64,000 nt of DNA from Brienomyrus brachyistius (Eukaryota > Chordata > Actinopteri > Osteoglossiformes > Mormyridae), in assembly GCF_023856365.1 (NCBI RefSeq), contig NC_064538.1:12990435-13054434 (forward strand), written 5' to 3'. Within the stretch, counting starts at the first letter, position 1, and every line of letters begins with the position of its first letter. Positions 37,674-50,714 of this stretch are shown piece after piece. Below the pieces are notes generated by a model. It searched no databases. It saw only the letters and a program-made list of their open reading frames with translations, and was not told the origin of the DNA. A program made the translations under genes and the position numbers.

Positions 37674-37692
37674 CATCATCATCATCATCATC
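37674..37692. repeat. (CAT)n microsatellite
   Basis: About six CAT units; the apparent poly-Asp frame on the minus strand is an artefact. Confidence 0.85.
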
Positions 37693-37830
37693 TAATTCCA
37701 TCCAATTCCATTTTATAATAATGTTTTTATTCCAACACATAGGTCAGGACCCTGGCATAGAGTGAATGAAGTATTGCACTGTGAATAATTATTTGTTGTA
37801 ATTCAAAACTTCTAGTGAAACACATTTCAG

Positions 37831-37870
37831 TAACACTTTACTTGAGGGGCATAAATAATGTAGTAATACA
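37831..37870. repeat. Single end of a MITE related to the 42.7-kb element
   Basis: AACACTTTACTTGAGGGGCA, followed by TAAATAA, closely matches the outer ends of the element at 42748-43084 (ACACTTTATTTGATGGGACA in reverse). No partner end was found downstream. Confidence 0.45.
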
Positions 37871-39210
37871 CTCTTACTTAATGTGTCAATTAACAGGCAA
37901 CTAAGTGTTAGTTATGTACTGAACTCATATTTGGTCATGTTAACAACTTCAATACAAGTATTGAAACAAAGTGTTCATAGTTAAATGTACAGACTGCGAC
38001 TTTACACTAGATAAGTGGTTGGAAAATGAATATATCCTAGTGATGCTTAGATTTTTCCAGGAGCTACACATCTATTGACTGGGCTCCCTATTGAAAACCG
38101 TAAGTTGGATCAGATGTTTAGTCAGCACATTGAATCCAGCACTCTAACATTTTTTCTGCAATTTCCAGTAAAGTATCAAAGGTGTCGAAAGCCTTTGGGA
38201 AGTCTTCTGAAGGCAACTAAAATCTCAGTATTGATTGAAGTAGGCCAACATCTACACTACACTCAAATTCTTAACTGTATAATCTGTTTCTCTTTATACC
38301 TAAAGTAATAGTCAAAACAAGTCTTAGGTACAGAAAGTTGTTAATTTAGGGGAAAATGCAGCTTACTGTTCCCCATTATTTCTACATTTTTGTGCTTGCG
38401 GCTTACAATGTGTAACATTGCAGTTACATTGGTCCTTTCCCGGCTGTGCCACAGTTAGATCAATACTATGACTTCATATAGGTATACATATAGCTACAAT
38501 CCTTTAGCTAAAAAAGTCTCAAAAGCAAGCAAAAAACAACATAAAAATCACAAAAGTTGTGTGTGATCTGCCCTTAGGAAAGTATCATATTGTCTTATAT
38601 ACCTGTAGTACTATTGCTTCTGATTATAGAAAATTCAGTTAGTCATTTGTTCAAGAATGTATTTGTGAATTGTGAAGTGCACGAGTAAAATGTTAGCTTT
38701 ATTTTTATTTATTCATTGTATTATTTATGATTTTTACTAGATTTTATTTAAAACAACAGCAAAACACACAAACATCACAAGATAATTTCACTCCAATCTG
38801 ACCACTGTTGTTAGGGTCTGTTGTATAAATTCTTACCACTAAGTGTTTATGAAGGTTTACTGATGGAGGGTAACTTCATCTGGTTAAGTGTAGCAAGATT
38901 TGAGTTTGTAATGTCTGGGTAATGGGTGGCTTACTCTTGTTTACATATTTTGGGTTTTCATAAACAGGCAACACTGAAATCTTTGGGCTCTTAGTTCCAT
39001 TGCCCTGCACGGGTGACTTTGATGAAGGCACCGCATGGGCACAGCAGCATGGCACCTAAAATGGCCACAATTTTATAAACAATTCAAGTGAGCCTTTCCA
39101 TAGTTTTCCCAAAGCTCTGCTTTGGTTTACAGAAACCATTACACTTCCTACCAAAGCAGGTTAACCTACTTGGTTACACATCTAAATACCACAGAATAGA
39201 CATACGTTTC
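37871..39210. other. No gene recognised
   Basis: AT-rich sequence without a recognised feature. Confidence 0.45.
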
Positions 39211-39516
39211 GGAGAGGTATGGTGGCTCTGTGGGTAGTGTAGTTACCTCACACCTGCAGCATTGGGGATTTGAACCCTGTGTGTGTAGTTTGCATGTTCT
39301 CTGGTTCCCTCCCACTGCCCAAGATATAGTGATACCTTTTTGGCATTACTTAATTATAGTGGCATAATATAATTCCATACTGTAAGTGTAATTATAGTGC
39401 GCAGTCTACCATGAACCTGCATCCCGCCCATGGTATGACTCTGCCTTGTACCCCACACTGCATAGGTTACGTTATAACTGACTCAGTCCAGCATAACCTG
39501 TTGGAAGATGGACAGA
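39211..39516 (+). repeat. Degenerate SINE with L2-like tail
   Basis: The head GTGGCTCTGTGGGTAGTGTA, then GTAGTTTGCATGTTCTCTGG, a diverged middle with an AT-rich insertion, and a tail TGTTGGAAGATGGACAGATG. Confidence 0.65.
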
Positions 39517-40574
39517 TGATCTTCCTTAGCGAAGCTTCCACTTCACAGTCAGTCACTCCACAAACGTAAAGAAAACTTCGCATTTGTGTTCCAGATAGTT
39601 TGTAGCTACTAATAATTGTAAAGCATCGGCATCTTACAGGTCCTTTGCTTTTTTTTTTTGCCGCAGTTCGGTCATAGCTACGTTGCAGCATTCTTTGCAG
39701 TTTCTAGCCACCGCCCGGAAACATTTTTCCAGTGGTCAGTGTGAGGTTTACGAACGATCATTTATTAGTCGTTGGCTATTTAGAAGCATAACACTGTATA
39801 ATGTGACACTCATTGTGAAATGCTTATTGTTACACATATTTTTCCATGCAACAAAAGAAAAAACCGAACAGTTAAGTGGTCCAAAAAAGACGGTTCATAT
39901 ATAATAAATATTGTGCTGGCCTAAATATTTCAAGGCAAAGCTTCATTTTATGAATATGGAAAAATTCAGCTGGCCTTTTGCAAACTACAATGCACAAAGA
40001 CGTAAAATGAGAATCACATTAATGACCACTGTAGGTTATTTTCACCAGCACTAAATACACCACTTTTTTGTGTCATTATTATCATTTATTCAAGATAAAT
40101 AATTTGCCAGTCATTGGATAAAACGCTTTGCAGATTAGTCGGCTAAATGTAGTTTATTTCCTGTATGTTACGGTAAGGAGGATATATTGCCTTTTGGTTG
40201 CCTGTTCACTCTCTGTGTTGATGACATAAGTTAAATTAGTTGTGTAGCTACCATACTGGTCTGAGTGAGAGAGATTTACTAAACAAAACATATTATCCAG
40301 TACATTTATACTTAAGAAAGTCATTAAAATCATAGTAGGTATTTTAGTCTTATTTAGATAGAAAGTTTGTCTACTTTTCTCTTTTATCACAGCTAAATGC
40401 AGAAAGAAATGTTCTTTGAATACTGAAGGAAAAATGTATTAATTTAAACAGCACTGGAGAATTATAGTAAAGAAAAAACAGAACATTGAATACAGAGAAC
40501 AAAATGTATTTAATAACCTAAAAAATCCAGGATACTTCAATAACCAATGTTCTTTACATGATTAAAATGCTGCC
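39517..40574. other. No gene recognised
   Basis: AT-rich sequence; no recognised feature. Confidence 0.45.
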
Positions 40575-40680
40575 ATTTACATTTATTTATTTAGCAGATG
40601 CTTTTGTCCACAGCTATATGCATTTGAGAAAGCAAGGTCAGTCAGTCCCTGGAACAATCGTTACTAAGGAAAACAAAGCT
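40575..40680. repeat. Fish interspersed repeat of the TTATTTAGCAGATGCTTTT type
   Basis: CATTTATTTATTTAGCAGAT followed by GCTTTTGTCCACAGC and GCAAGGTCAGTCAGTCCCTG is a widespread repeated motif in fish genomes, seen here as a partial copy. Confidence 0.55.
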
Positions 40681-40799
40681 TGTGAAAAGGGATAACAGTA
40701 ATAAATAGGAACATACTGTAGATCCTGGCACCTCTGGGGTGCCTTTTTGGTTCATGGGCTTTCAGTGCTGCTTGTTTTTACCTACCAAGTAAGCCCATA

Positions 40800-41275
40800 C
40801 CACATCATATGAAGTGCTGCGTCTTTGTAAGCCAATAGCACGCGACGGAACAGCATCCTTTGATTTTCCTGCTCTCTTCTCAGACTGAAGTTGCTTGTGA
40901 TTTGTGCTTTTTTTTGTTGTTTTGCTTTTCTTTTAGAGACGAGCCATCTCTTCGCCAATCCAATCGTAAGAAGGAAGCAGAGAGGAGGACAAGCTGCCGA
41001 AGGAGTGAGGTAGACGACATGCTCTTGTCGGTTTGTTTCCTGTCTGCGGCCACGACGACTTCATCTTGTAGCCAGTTTGATTTCTAATCCATGCTTGACG
41101 CTGGACGCTGTCGTGCCGAAGTCAGGTGTGGATTTTGTTGTCGTGAGGCCTTCCTTTCCGGTATACCAGAAAGATGGCTCTTTTGTACTGAGGTCCATAG
41201 AGCAGCGTGTACGCTTACCTTCAACCTTAACATTTAACATTTTTACGTTTTTCTTTTTCCCTGATGTATAAATAT
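40800..41275 (+). other. GC-balanced island with exon-like splice acceptor; not assigned
   Basis: Base composition here is more balanced than its surroundings. GCCAATAG (CCAAT-type) lies at about 40830. A long polypyrimidine run ends in TTTTAG at about 40936. It is followed by sequence that could encode a basic and acidic stretch (RKKEAERRTSCRRSEVDD) to a stop at 41085-41087. It may be a noncoding exon or lncRNA; no known family is recognised. Confidence 0.25.
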
Positions 41276-42747
41276 TAACAGCGTAATAAGATCTGCCTTT
41301 TGGTTAAGTGTTTTAAACGGGTAATGTAATAATTTTTAGAAATGTTGCAAATTCACTTGTGAAATTCGCTGGTGATTTCACAAGCCTTTCTCTATAACGG
41401 CCAATTTACTCAAAGACTTTAAGGTTTCAAAAATATACAGCATATATATAAATATCCATACTATCATTACTAGAATTGCTGCCTCATACCAAGACATTGC
41501 ACATTAATGGCAAGTAAATAATGTTATTATTTTATCTGTGGAGTATGATTATGAATGCCATCTTTTCTGTGTAAAGGGCATCAGTTATTTGTGACAATGT
41601 AGTTTAAATCGTAGTTATAGCATAAATGTTATGTGATCCAGCACTACAGTATTAGTCGCTTTCACAGAAAAGTAACTGGTTAGTGATTCCACAGAGTGTC
41701 ACGTAAGTGGGAGGAATTGAAAACGACCACAGCAAGCATCACTAAATTTGCTAATCTTTCTATTTACACGGACCATGAAATGTTCTGGAAATTGCAATTT
41801 TGTTGGATTACTCAGGAGGAGCTGCCATCCTGTGGGTATAGTCCAGAATAAGGTTCTGAGTATTATTATGCTTGTTTTAACATTAGAGTGTTTACAAGTG
41901 TAAATGGATCACATAGAGTGAAGATACAATATCAGTCCAAAAATGTTGGGACGAGAGTTCTGGGACGTTCTCATTAGGGAACCTTTTCTTGAGTCTAAAA
42001 AGTCATTTTAACCTGGCAGTCATAGCAGAGAACCCTAGAATCAGATAGTGTCAGATGGTAACCTCTATGTATAGAATTTCAACTTTATGTACTGATACTA
42101 ATATGTACAATATATACCAATAGAAGTAGTACTTTATTAATAATGATGTTTAATGTCGAAAACACAGATCAGGTGAATCCAGTTCAGATTTCTATCAAGT
42201 TTCATAGAGATTCTTTTAAGCCTAATAAACCTAGAACATGTCTTTAGGAACACTTTGTAGTCTGTTAGTATTTTATCACTTAATGTTAGAATTTAATAAT
42301 TTTGTTAAAAGGAGGATGAAAGTGCAGATCTTAGATTAAAATAGAACAACAGTGAAATAGTAAAAATAGAATGATTGCAGAACAATTTTCCTTTTTAGGA
42401 AGTGGAACTATTTATAGCATATTTGTGTATAACGAAGATATGTGTACACATCAATGGCATCGGTTATTCTTTGCCGAACATGCCATCCAATTTCTACTTT
42501 ATACCAAAAGGTGCCTCAAACCCATAAATAAATACTGGAAAATAAATTGCAGATTTTATTTGTGAAAATGACATTTTCACTGCTTATAAGCATTTGACAC
42601 AAGATTTCAATCCCCTTGTGACAAGAGCTAGAGCACAAAAACAAGCTCATGCATCATCAGCCAATGGCTGCCAGAAGACTAGACCTGTGCTTCATCATTG
42701 GCTCACAGATCTATATGACTTTGTTTTTATTCTTTCTAAGCATTTTG
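41276..42747. other. No gene recognised
   Basis: AT-rich sequence; no recognised feature. Confidence 0.45.
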
Positions 42748-43084
42748 GTCACATTTTAACTTGATGGGACACAAATACTTTGTAATAACCAAGCTACTAC
42801 TGAAGTACAAATCATGAACAAATCATAATCAAATATAGTCGAGATAGAAGATGATTCATTAATGATGAACAAACACGAGATCATAATTTCACTCCATGAC
42901 TTGTTTGTTCGGTAGTTTACAAACGTTTACAGAATTAATAGATATAGTAACAAATATAGTAAAAATGTGTCACGATTCATTAATGATGAATGAACATGAC
43001 ATCAGTATGTAACTAAGACTTAGTTTATGGTTAATTAATATACCATAATGTTATATTTGTGTCCCATCAAATAAAGTGTTAGCA
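42748..43084. mobile_element. MITE with 17-bp perfect inverted repeats
   Basis: TTGATGGGACACAAATA at 42761-42777 is the exact reverse complement of 43054-43070. The similarity continues outward with mismatches (ACATTTTAA versus ACACTTTAT). The interior has direct repeats of GATTCATTAATGATGAA at about 42852 and 42969. No coding capacity. Confidence 0.75.
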
Positions 43085-46000
43085 GCATTTTTGACTGTTA
43101 ACTGTTAACTGACAGCTATTTTATACATTTAACAAACTACCTGTAGATTTATCATCAGCATTTGTATTATTGTATTATTATTAAGTACTTATCATTGCAG
43201 TGGGTGTGGGGAAAAAAGCAAGTTTATTTAAACTGAACATATCAACTGTAAACTGAAATATGATCTTGCAATATAGGAGAATTATGCACAACAATAGCAT
43301 GTTATGCCATTCGGGTGTCATGTCACTGTTCTGTGTGCATGGGGTCCAATTCATTTGGCCAAAACGGGTGTTTTATTGCGAAGAACACAGTTACATAACA
43401 CCTTAAATAAGTGCTGTTATTGCTATTGTTGTGTTATCATTAGATATCTAATGTTTTTCATTAACCTGAGATCTGAGCGAAACCTTAATGCTTTAACTCA
43501 GATATTTCGTAATACATTTACTATGCAAATTATTTTATATTTGAATGACTCAATTCTATTCCCCATAGATATTGAATAATGTTACTTTCACAGGGCAAAT
43601 AATAATAATTCTTTTCCAATAGTAATTGTTTTCTTTCCCTTTACTTTTTTATACGTTGATGAATTTTTTGAATTTCTGGTTATTGGGCCATTGAACAACA
43701 AGACCATTTGACAGAAGGTGATACTTTGCACCAAGGAAATTGCTTACTTAGACACAACGTTTTTTCCTTTAAATTAGCAGTTTATTTTGAACCTATTTGT
43801 GAAACTCACACAAGTCACCCAGTACTAGCACTAGGCAAGGTGAATGTTAGTGTGATGTTTTTGTATTTTTACTGTCTAGCTGGGCGTGTCAGTCTGATGA
43901 GTGAATGGAATTATGGCTCATTGCAGGACAGTAATTCTGCAGCGCAGTGCACTCACAGACCCCCTGCTTGCCGTGTCACTGGCAGTGCATCCACTCTGAT
44001 ACCTCTTTGTCACAGTGACGTCATGTCTGCCATTAATATTGCCAAGCCACTGCTGTTCATTACAGTATCTACATGCAGGACGTTCTTCTATAATACAATG
44101 CTAATTACACATGCATGGTGCTAAAGAAAACACCCCAGGTTACAATTTCAGCTGAGGCCAGAACAGATTCATTTCTGTCGTATGGATGTATTCTTATGGA
44201 TGACTGGGGTTAATAAATATAGGTTAAATAACTGAAAGCAGACAGATGGAAGCTGTGAGTCAAAGAAATTAGTGTAGGAGAAACTTCCACTTTCACAGAC
44301 TGATCAGACAGTGTTGCCGATATCATTTTCTGTGTAGTTTAGCCCTTATGACTCAATTGAGACCATTTAAAGGATAATTGTCTTTGGTCTGGATACATAT
44401 GTTTTTTGGGTGGTTACACACACATCTAACAACTTCCACGTATCCTCATTATCCTAGATTAAAAAAAAAGACAAAACAAATTAAATTAATATGTTTCCAA
44501 GTTTACATGACCAAGGGCTGAACTGAGGAGGAAGGAAAATCAAAATGATGATTCACAAATGGCACGTTTTTCCTTCAGAGTGCACTAGAACCATGTAGAA
44601 AAGGTGGCAGAAATGGAGAAAAGAGTAGGTGCATTTCAAACACAGAAGACTAATGCAGTCTGTGTTTGAGGAAATCACAGACGCCTTGTACTAATGTCAA
44701 TAATGATAAGCTGCGGGATTTTTGGTTGTCAGAATGATCTGCATCCTGACATTACGTCATGAAACAATGTCATAGTAACATCAATAACATAAGTACTATT
44801 TTGTTGTCTAGACATTGCATTCAGTGTGAAGTGACAGAAGTACTTGGATTTAAAAGAAAATATTTATGGGGAACTAATTCAGACTGCAGTCACAAGAAGT
44901 ACGTCTAAAATTCCAAAATCGGCATTAGAACTGAAAATACTGTTTTTTACTTGGATTTTTCGTCATGCACTGCATTTTGCCTTTAACTACAGCTGACGCT
45001 TCAACAATGACCTTTTTTAAAGCATTTTAAAGGGTTTTGTAGTAGGTACCAGAAATGCTGTTTAGGTATCAGGCTGCATGTATGAACCTAGCTATGTAAG
45101 AGACATTCAGATAGAAAAGCATCAAGTCAATTTATAACATAGAGATACAGAAGAGCCTTTGAAAAACCTTTCTTTTACTGGAGAGGGAGGTGTGGAACCA
45201 ATTCATTGAAATTTTAATGCAGAAATCATTATATATCTTGATAAAAATGAATTTGGGCTGTCAGGCTGGTTGGGGTTCCAAAGTTTTTTTGGAAAATGTC
45301 GTGCAGATTTTTTTGTGGCGTGCGTGTGTTTTTCTTGATAACTGACAGGTGAATGAATATTTTAGAGTGAATTGTTTTTTTTGTTTTTTTTTTTTTTTTA
45401 CCACGCAAGAGTTCTTCCCAACCTGATATTGCAGATATGCATGAGTAATACGCATGACTAATATGGAGAAATGTATAAGAAGTACTGAAAATGGTACAAA
45501 ACTGCAAAATACAAATAATCGCTTAGAGTTCGTTTTCTGCTGTCTGGAAATGAGAGAAAACATTACTTTGTTTTAAATACAGTACACTACGTGATGTAGA
45601 AAACAGGATAAAATGTTTTAAACAATACCTATTTAGGAAATACTGTTACTTCTCTGATCTTTATGGCCATATTTCACTAAATATCCTATAATACCATCAA
45701 AAGGATCTACTTTTACGGTATAGAATAAGGCCATTTTCAAAGGTATATAGCAATAGTGACTTGTGGAATACGGTGGTATTTGTGACATATTTTAATTGCT
45801 GAAGATAATCTATGAGAGCATTAACATTATTTTCAAAATCCAGGTAAATGACAGGAATAAGGAAAGAACACGATGCGAAAAGAAGACCTTCAGTCCGATT
45901 ATGTTACAAGAAACACAGCAACATATATTTGTGCACTTAGGTTTATGGAAGATATGAAATAAACTATTTCCATTAATCCTTCTTCTAATCACTTATCTTG

Positions 46001-48557
46001 ATCCAGCTTGCAGTGTAAACTAATTGTAGGTAAGATATGTAAATCTTTGTGCACATTTCCTAAGAATTTTATGAACTGACTTTGAAGTCCGATACATACA
46101 GTATATTCCATAATCTGTTGTTTTGTCCTGTTTCAATAACGTGTCCTGCAGACTTTTCCAGTTACGATAAACACATGGAATATACGTTGCTTAAATTTTC
46201 CAGCTGAATTTTTCTGGTATTAGAAAATGTTTTTATTAGTCATATATAAATCTGCAAGGTTTAGTACAGGAATGTATATCTTTAATCAGTGTGTTCAATC
46301 AGTATGTACATGAAATGCATTCATTGGGACTGAAAGTCTGTCACGGATGCTATATTTAAAACTGATTTCCTCGATTCCTTGTTTTTTAAACTTGGGCCTG
46401 CAGATAGTTAATCGTCGGTAATATAAGAATGTACTAGAAATATATGCATTTTTCTTTTTTGTTTTTATTTTGGAAATTTTATTTAGATAACGTACCTCCA
46501 GACACGCGCACGCACGCACACACAAAAATACACAAACTTTTATTTCCAAACGACCTCAATTCGCCTACAAAATGCACACCCACAAAAACCAAACCGTCTT
46601 GCAAAAATTGAGTTTCCTTCTGAAACATTCTGTTGCCTGAGTTTTTACATTAAAAAAAAAAAAAAAAAAAAAGATCATGACATTTTGCTGGGCGTGGGGT
46701 GTTTTAAATGTCAGTTTGAAAAAATGGGGAATTACTCACTACCTGTGTGCCAAAGAATAATGGAAAAAGTGTACTTATTATATACATGTTTCGAACTATG
46801 GAGCTACGTTTTGTCAAGTTTGTAATGTTTTCTGAAGTAAGGAAACAAAAAACCGCAATCGAAAGTTCATGGGATTATGATTAAACTTTTTTACTCCATT
46901 GCATTGGTAATACGTCTTATGTGCGTGCATTAACCACAGGCTGACTGCTTTTCTGAGGCTGGTTAGATACAACACCTGGGTATTTTACCTTTGCTTTTAC
47001 CATTACAGGCACATGCTGTACACTTACGGTACTGATAGCAACAGGAAATGCCAGTATTATAAAATATCATGTCTTATTCTGAAATGCCTGTTAGCAGCTA
47101 GAAGCAACGTGTAATTCACCTTGTCAAATAACAGCGTGCACAAGTTGGTATGTATATACAGCCCTCATATTTGTTGCCGCGTTGCCACACCTGTCATACC
47201 TGAGTCTGAATTTCAATTGCAAGCCAGCTCAGAGAGACTGCTTAAACTGTCAGTTAAACGCACAGTCAAATTGCATGTGAATGAAGAGCATACTTGAATT
47301 AGAACTGCCAGTCAGCGGGAAAATCATTTTCTGCTCTGTATAAGTTTAGCTTGTGTGAAACAAATATTCAAGATTGCGCTTTTGCAGTATTGCTAGGCAC
47401 ATTGAAATTTACCATTCAGTTGTACCAAAGCTACAATATGGGATCTTTTATCTGGTAAGTTTGGAACAGGTGATGAATCGGTTAGGGTTGGTTTTTCCAC
47501 ACCAGTTTTCCAGAAATTTCACTGCAATCTGGGCAGTTTGACAAAGCATCAAGATACTTCTAATTGTTCAGCAATGTTTCTTATCGCATCCCGATCAATA
47601 GTCAGATGAGAGAGGCTAGCGGCACACAGTGCACGGTGGCATTAAGTCACATTGCTAAAATGGGCAGGCTATCACCAGTCTGGCTCTACAAAGCAGCCTT
47701 GACTTTCAATGCCATGACTTGCTGAGATGTGCAAGGAAAACGGATAACAGAGTAACACAGGTACAGAAACGAAAATCCACGCCTGGGTATGGACTCCCCA
47801 TGCTGTGCACTTTACCATAATGTAGTAAAGTAAATAAGTTGCTCTATTATAGTACTTCTCTTTTGATCCCTATAATTAATAATTAATAACACAATTGCCA
47901 AAAAAAACAGCCTTGGTTCATTTTGGTTCATTTCAAAAACTTTCTCTTTTTCTTTGGAGGTGAAGGGTTGTTTTTCTCATGAAATGAAGAGAAAAAAAAA
48001 GAAAACCGCAAAGAGATTCTGTACTTTTGTTTTTCACTGAATTCCTGTTTCCTGGGCTTGTGCGCTTGTGTGTTCATGCTTACAGAATGTGTTGTAGCTG
48101 TCTAAAGCTGTATGGATGCGAAACACTTTCCAGGCACTCCATAGCCTTGTAGGGCTCAAATATACCAAAAAAGCATTATTAACCTCAAACAGAGTGATAA
48201 TAGAACCACCATTATCACCCAAGCTTTATCAAACCCCTCTCACAGAAATTTAGAGAAAGTGGCCCTTTATGCTGTGCAACATTTTTCTCACTTGGAAGTG
48301 GTACTTAAACCTGGACACCATGCATGGCTTCACTTGATAAATGCTGCTTTTGCAGTGATCCAGACGCTGCTTACCTTGTTAATCAAAAGGTACCAGAACG
48401 TGATGAGAGTGGATGAGTAATGAGGCAGGCGCGGTTTGCGGAACACAGACTAAACATGGTACTGAAAGCATGCTATGCATTTTTAAGAATAAATCTAAAC
48501 TAATAAAGGACGTGAAATTTCATGAAAACTGCCTTGTATATTAAAATAAACAAATAG
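43085..48557. other. No gene recognised
   Basis: A 5.5-kb stretch without a clear transposon or gene. It has poly-T near 45386-45400 and poly-A near 46651-46671. The longest open frame, 43708-44124 (138 codons), has no domain, signal peptide or homologous feel. It could hold foxp3 distal enhancers or noncoding first exons, but nothing in the sequence proves this. Confidence 0.4.
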
Positions 48558-49385
48558 GTGCCAGAATCAGAAACAGAGAGGTCCTTCCCAGACGATCGGA
48601 AACGGAGTGGTCCCATACAGTCGGAAACAGAGAGGTCCGTCCTGGACAATCGGAAAGAGAGAGGTCCCGTACAGTCGGAAACAAAGAGGTCCATCCCAGA
48701 CAATCGGAAAGAGAGAGGTCCCGTACAGTCGGAAACAGAGAGGTCCGTCCTGGACAATCGGAAAGAGAGAGGTCCCGTACAGTCGGAAACAAAGAGGTCC
48801 ATCCCAGACAATCGGAAAGAGAGAGGTCCCGTACAGTCGGAAACAAAGAGGTCCATCCCAGACAATCGGAAAGAGAGAGGTCCCGTACAGTCGGAAACAA
48901 AGAGGTCCATCCCAGACAATCGGAAAGAGAGAGGTCCCGTACAGTCGGAAACAGAGAGGTCCATCCCAGACAATCGGAAAGAGAGAGGTCCCGTACAGTC
49001 GGAAACAGAGAGGTCCATCCCAGACAATCGGAAAGAGAGAGGTCCCGTACAGTCGGAAACAGAGAGGTCCATCCCAGACAATCGGAAAGAGAGAGGTCCC
49101 GTACAGTCGGAAACAGAGAGGTCCATCCCAGACAATCGGAAAGAGAGAGGTCCCGTACAGTCGGAAACAGAGAGGTCCATCCCAGACAATCGGAAAGAGA
49201 GAGGTCCCGTACAGTCGGAAACAGAGAGGTCCATCCCAGACAATCGGAAAGAGAGAGGTCCTGTACAGTCGGAAACAGAGAGGTCCATCCCAGAAAATTG
49301 GAAACGGAGAGGTCCGTCTTGGACAATCGGAAACGGAGAGGTCTGTCCTGGACAATCGGAAACGGAGGTGTCCTGGAAAGCATTC
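48558..49385. repeat. 54-bp minisatellite (dimer of 27-bp monomers), about 15 units
   Basis: ACAGTCGG recurs exactly every 54 bp (48617, 48671, 48725 and on). Each unit is two diverged 27-bp halves, each containing TCGGAAA. End units are more diverged than the centre, as expected when unequal exchange homogenises the middle. Because 54 is divisible by three and the unit lacks stops in most frames, open frames of about 270-315 codons run through it in at least five frames on both strands. These are almost certainly artefacts. The array ends about 2.3 kb upstream of the foxp3 ATG. Confidence 0.95.
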
Positions 49386-50225
49386 CAGCAGGATCTGGCA
49401 CAAATTAAGCACTGGATCCAATGCATAAAAAAATTTTAAGTGTGTGCGGTGGCACTGAAAAAGCACGGTTGTTCCATTCCCCAAGTAAAGCCGAATAAAG
49501 ATATAATTCAACACTTGCTACACAGACCTACAGGGTATCATGCCCTTTAGCAAACCATGAAATTCTCTAAACATCCTTGAAACAAAACACAATGCTGTCG
49601 TTCTCCAAATACTGTTCAGCATGTGGTTTGTTTCGCTTGCCCTGTGATTCTAAATATCGCAATTCAAATGGGTAACATTCTCCTGCAAAATGCTAGAAAA
49701 AATTATTTTTGAGCACAATAAGTCCTGTGTCACAAAGTATGTAAGAATTTTGGTTAATTTATTCATTTATTTCTGTTAAGTGCTTTCCAGGCGTAAGTCT
49801 TGGGTGACAGTTCTACTCTTGCTCTTAGAAATGTGTGGTTATGCATTTCTCACTATGTACAAGGAAGGTTAAACCAACAGTGAAATGCAGCTGACAGTAT
49901 CACGCCCCCCCTTCCTGCGTGCCTGCCTGCCTGTCCTCCCCATGCAGTGCTGTCACCGCAGTCTTGGAATGCACCTGTGTCTTCTCTGCTGATCCCCCCC
50001 TTACTCCTGTGGCTCTATGTACCATGTGGCTGTGGCTTGTTCTCTTGGTTGCTTGTTTACTTGTTTGAGATGAAAAGAAATATAGGAACTTCAGTTGTGA
50101 AGAAACACCAGTGTTTCTAGAGTCAGGAAGATTATATGAACTTCTAATCTGCCACTATGACCTATGACTGAAGCTTAGAATAACTACAAAAAAACTTGTA
50201 GCTTACATATTTACATATTTTTCAT
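49386..50225. other. No gene recognised
   Basis: Intergenic sequence upstream of foxp3 with C-rich patches near 49905 and 49995. No TATA box or exon could be assigned. Confidence 0.4.
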
Positions 50226-50468
50226 ATTGGGGAGCAGCATGTGGCTCAGTGGGCTAAGCCTGTGTGCCTGTAATCAGAAGGTCGCAGGTTCAAACCCAGC
50301 CTCAGCTTGTGGGTCCTTGAGCAAGGCCCTTAACCCCCAGCTCCCTGGGCGTCGCTACAGGTGGCAGCCCTTCGCAGACAACTTCCTCTATGAAAAAAGA
50401 GGAAGTTGTGGGAGGTGCAAAGACAATTTCCCTACGGGGATCAATAAAGTATCGATTATTATTATTTA
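50226..50468 (+). repeat. tRNA-derived SINE with GGGATCAATAAAGT tail
   Basis: The head GTGGCTCAGTGGGCTAAGCC (A box) and GGTCGCAGGTTCAAACCC (B box) is followed by GAGCAAGGCCCTTAACCCCC. The tail CCTACGGGGATCAATAAAGT runs into an ATT repeat. It is well preserved. The tail resembles the 3' end of the LINE remnant at 13500, consistent with mobilisation by that LINE type. Confidence 0.85.
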
Positions 50469-50714
50469 AGAAATTAAAAGTTAAAAAAGTTAAAAAAGAA
50501 TAGGAAAAACAATTCTGAATCCCCTCAATACATTGGCCATTTCTGTTTGCCACGTAACCCTCAAACTCAAATCAACGTGGTCATTACTGCCCCAATGGTA
50601 GATCGTTCTAATTGACATCCAGACCAGAGACCCAGAATGTTACTCAAGAAAGAATGAAGATCCTGAAGATGTCTTTTGTATAAACAATAATTTAATTTTA
50701 AGAAAAATATTTTG

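Noticed and set aside
43708..44124. 138-codon hypothetical gene
   Set aside because: No domain, no splice context, and a length expected by chance in 64 kb.
48500..49514. Large repetitive protein-coding gene or CRISPR-like array
   Set aside because: The frames are open on both strands because of a 54-bp stop-free tandem unit. Units are contiguous without unique spacers, so it is a minisatellite, not a gene or a CRISPR array.
50226..50300. Standalone tRNA gene
   Set aside because: A and B boxes are present, but the sequence continues into a SINE body and tail and does not fold as a mature tRNA end.
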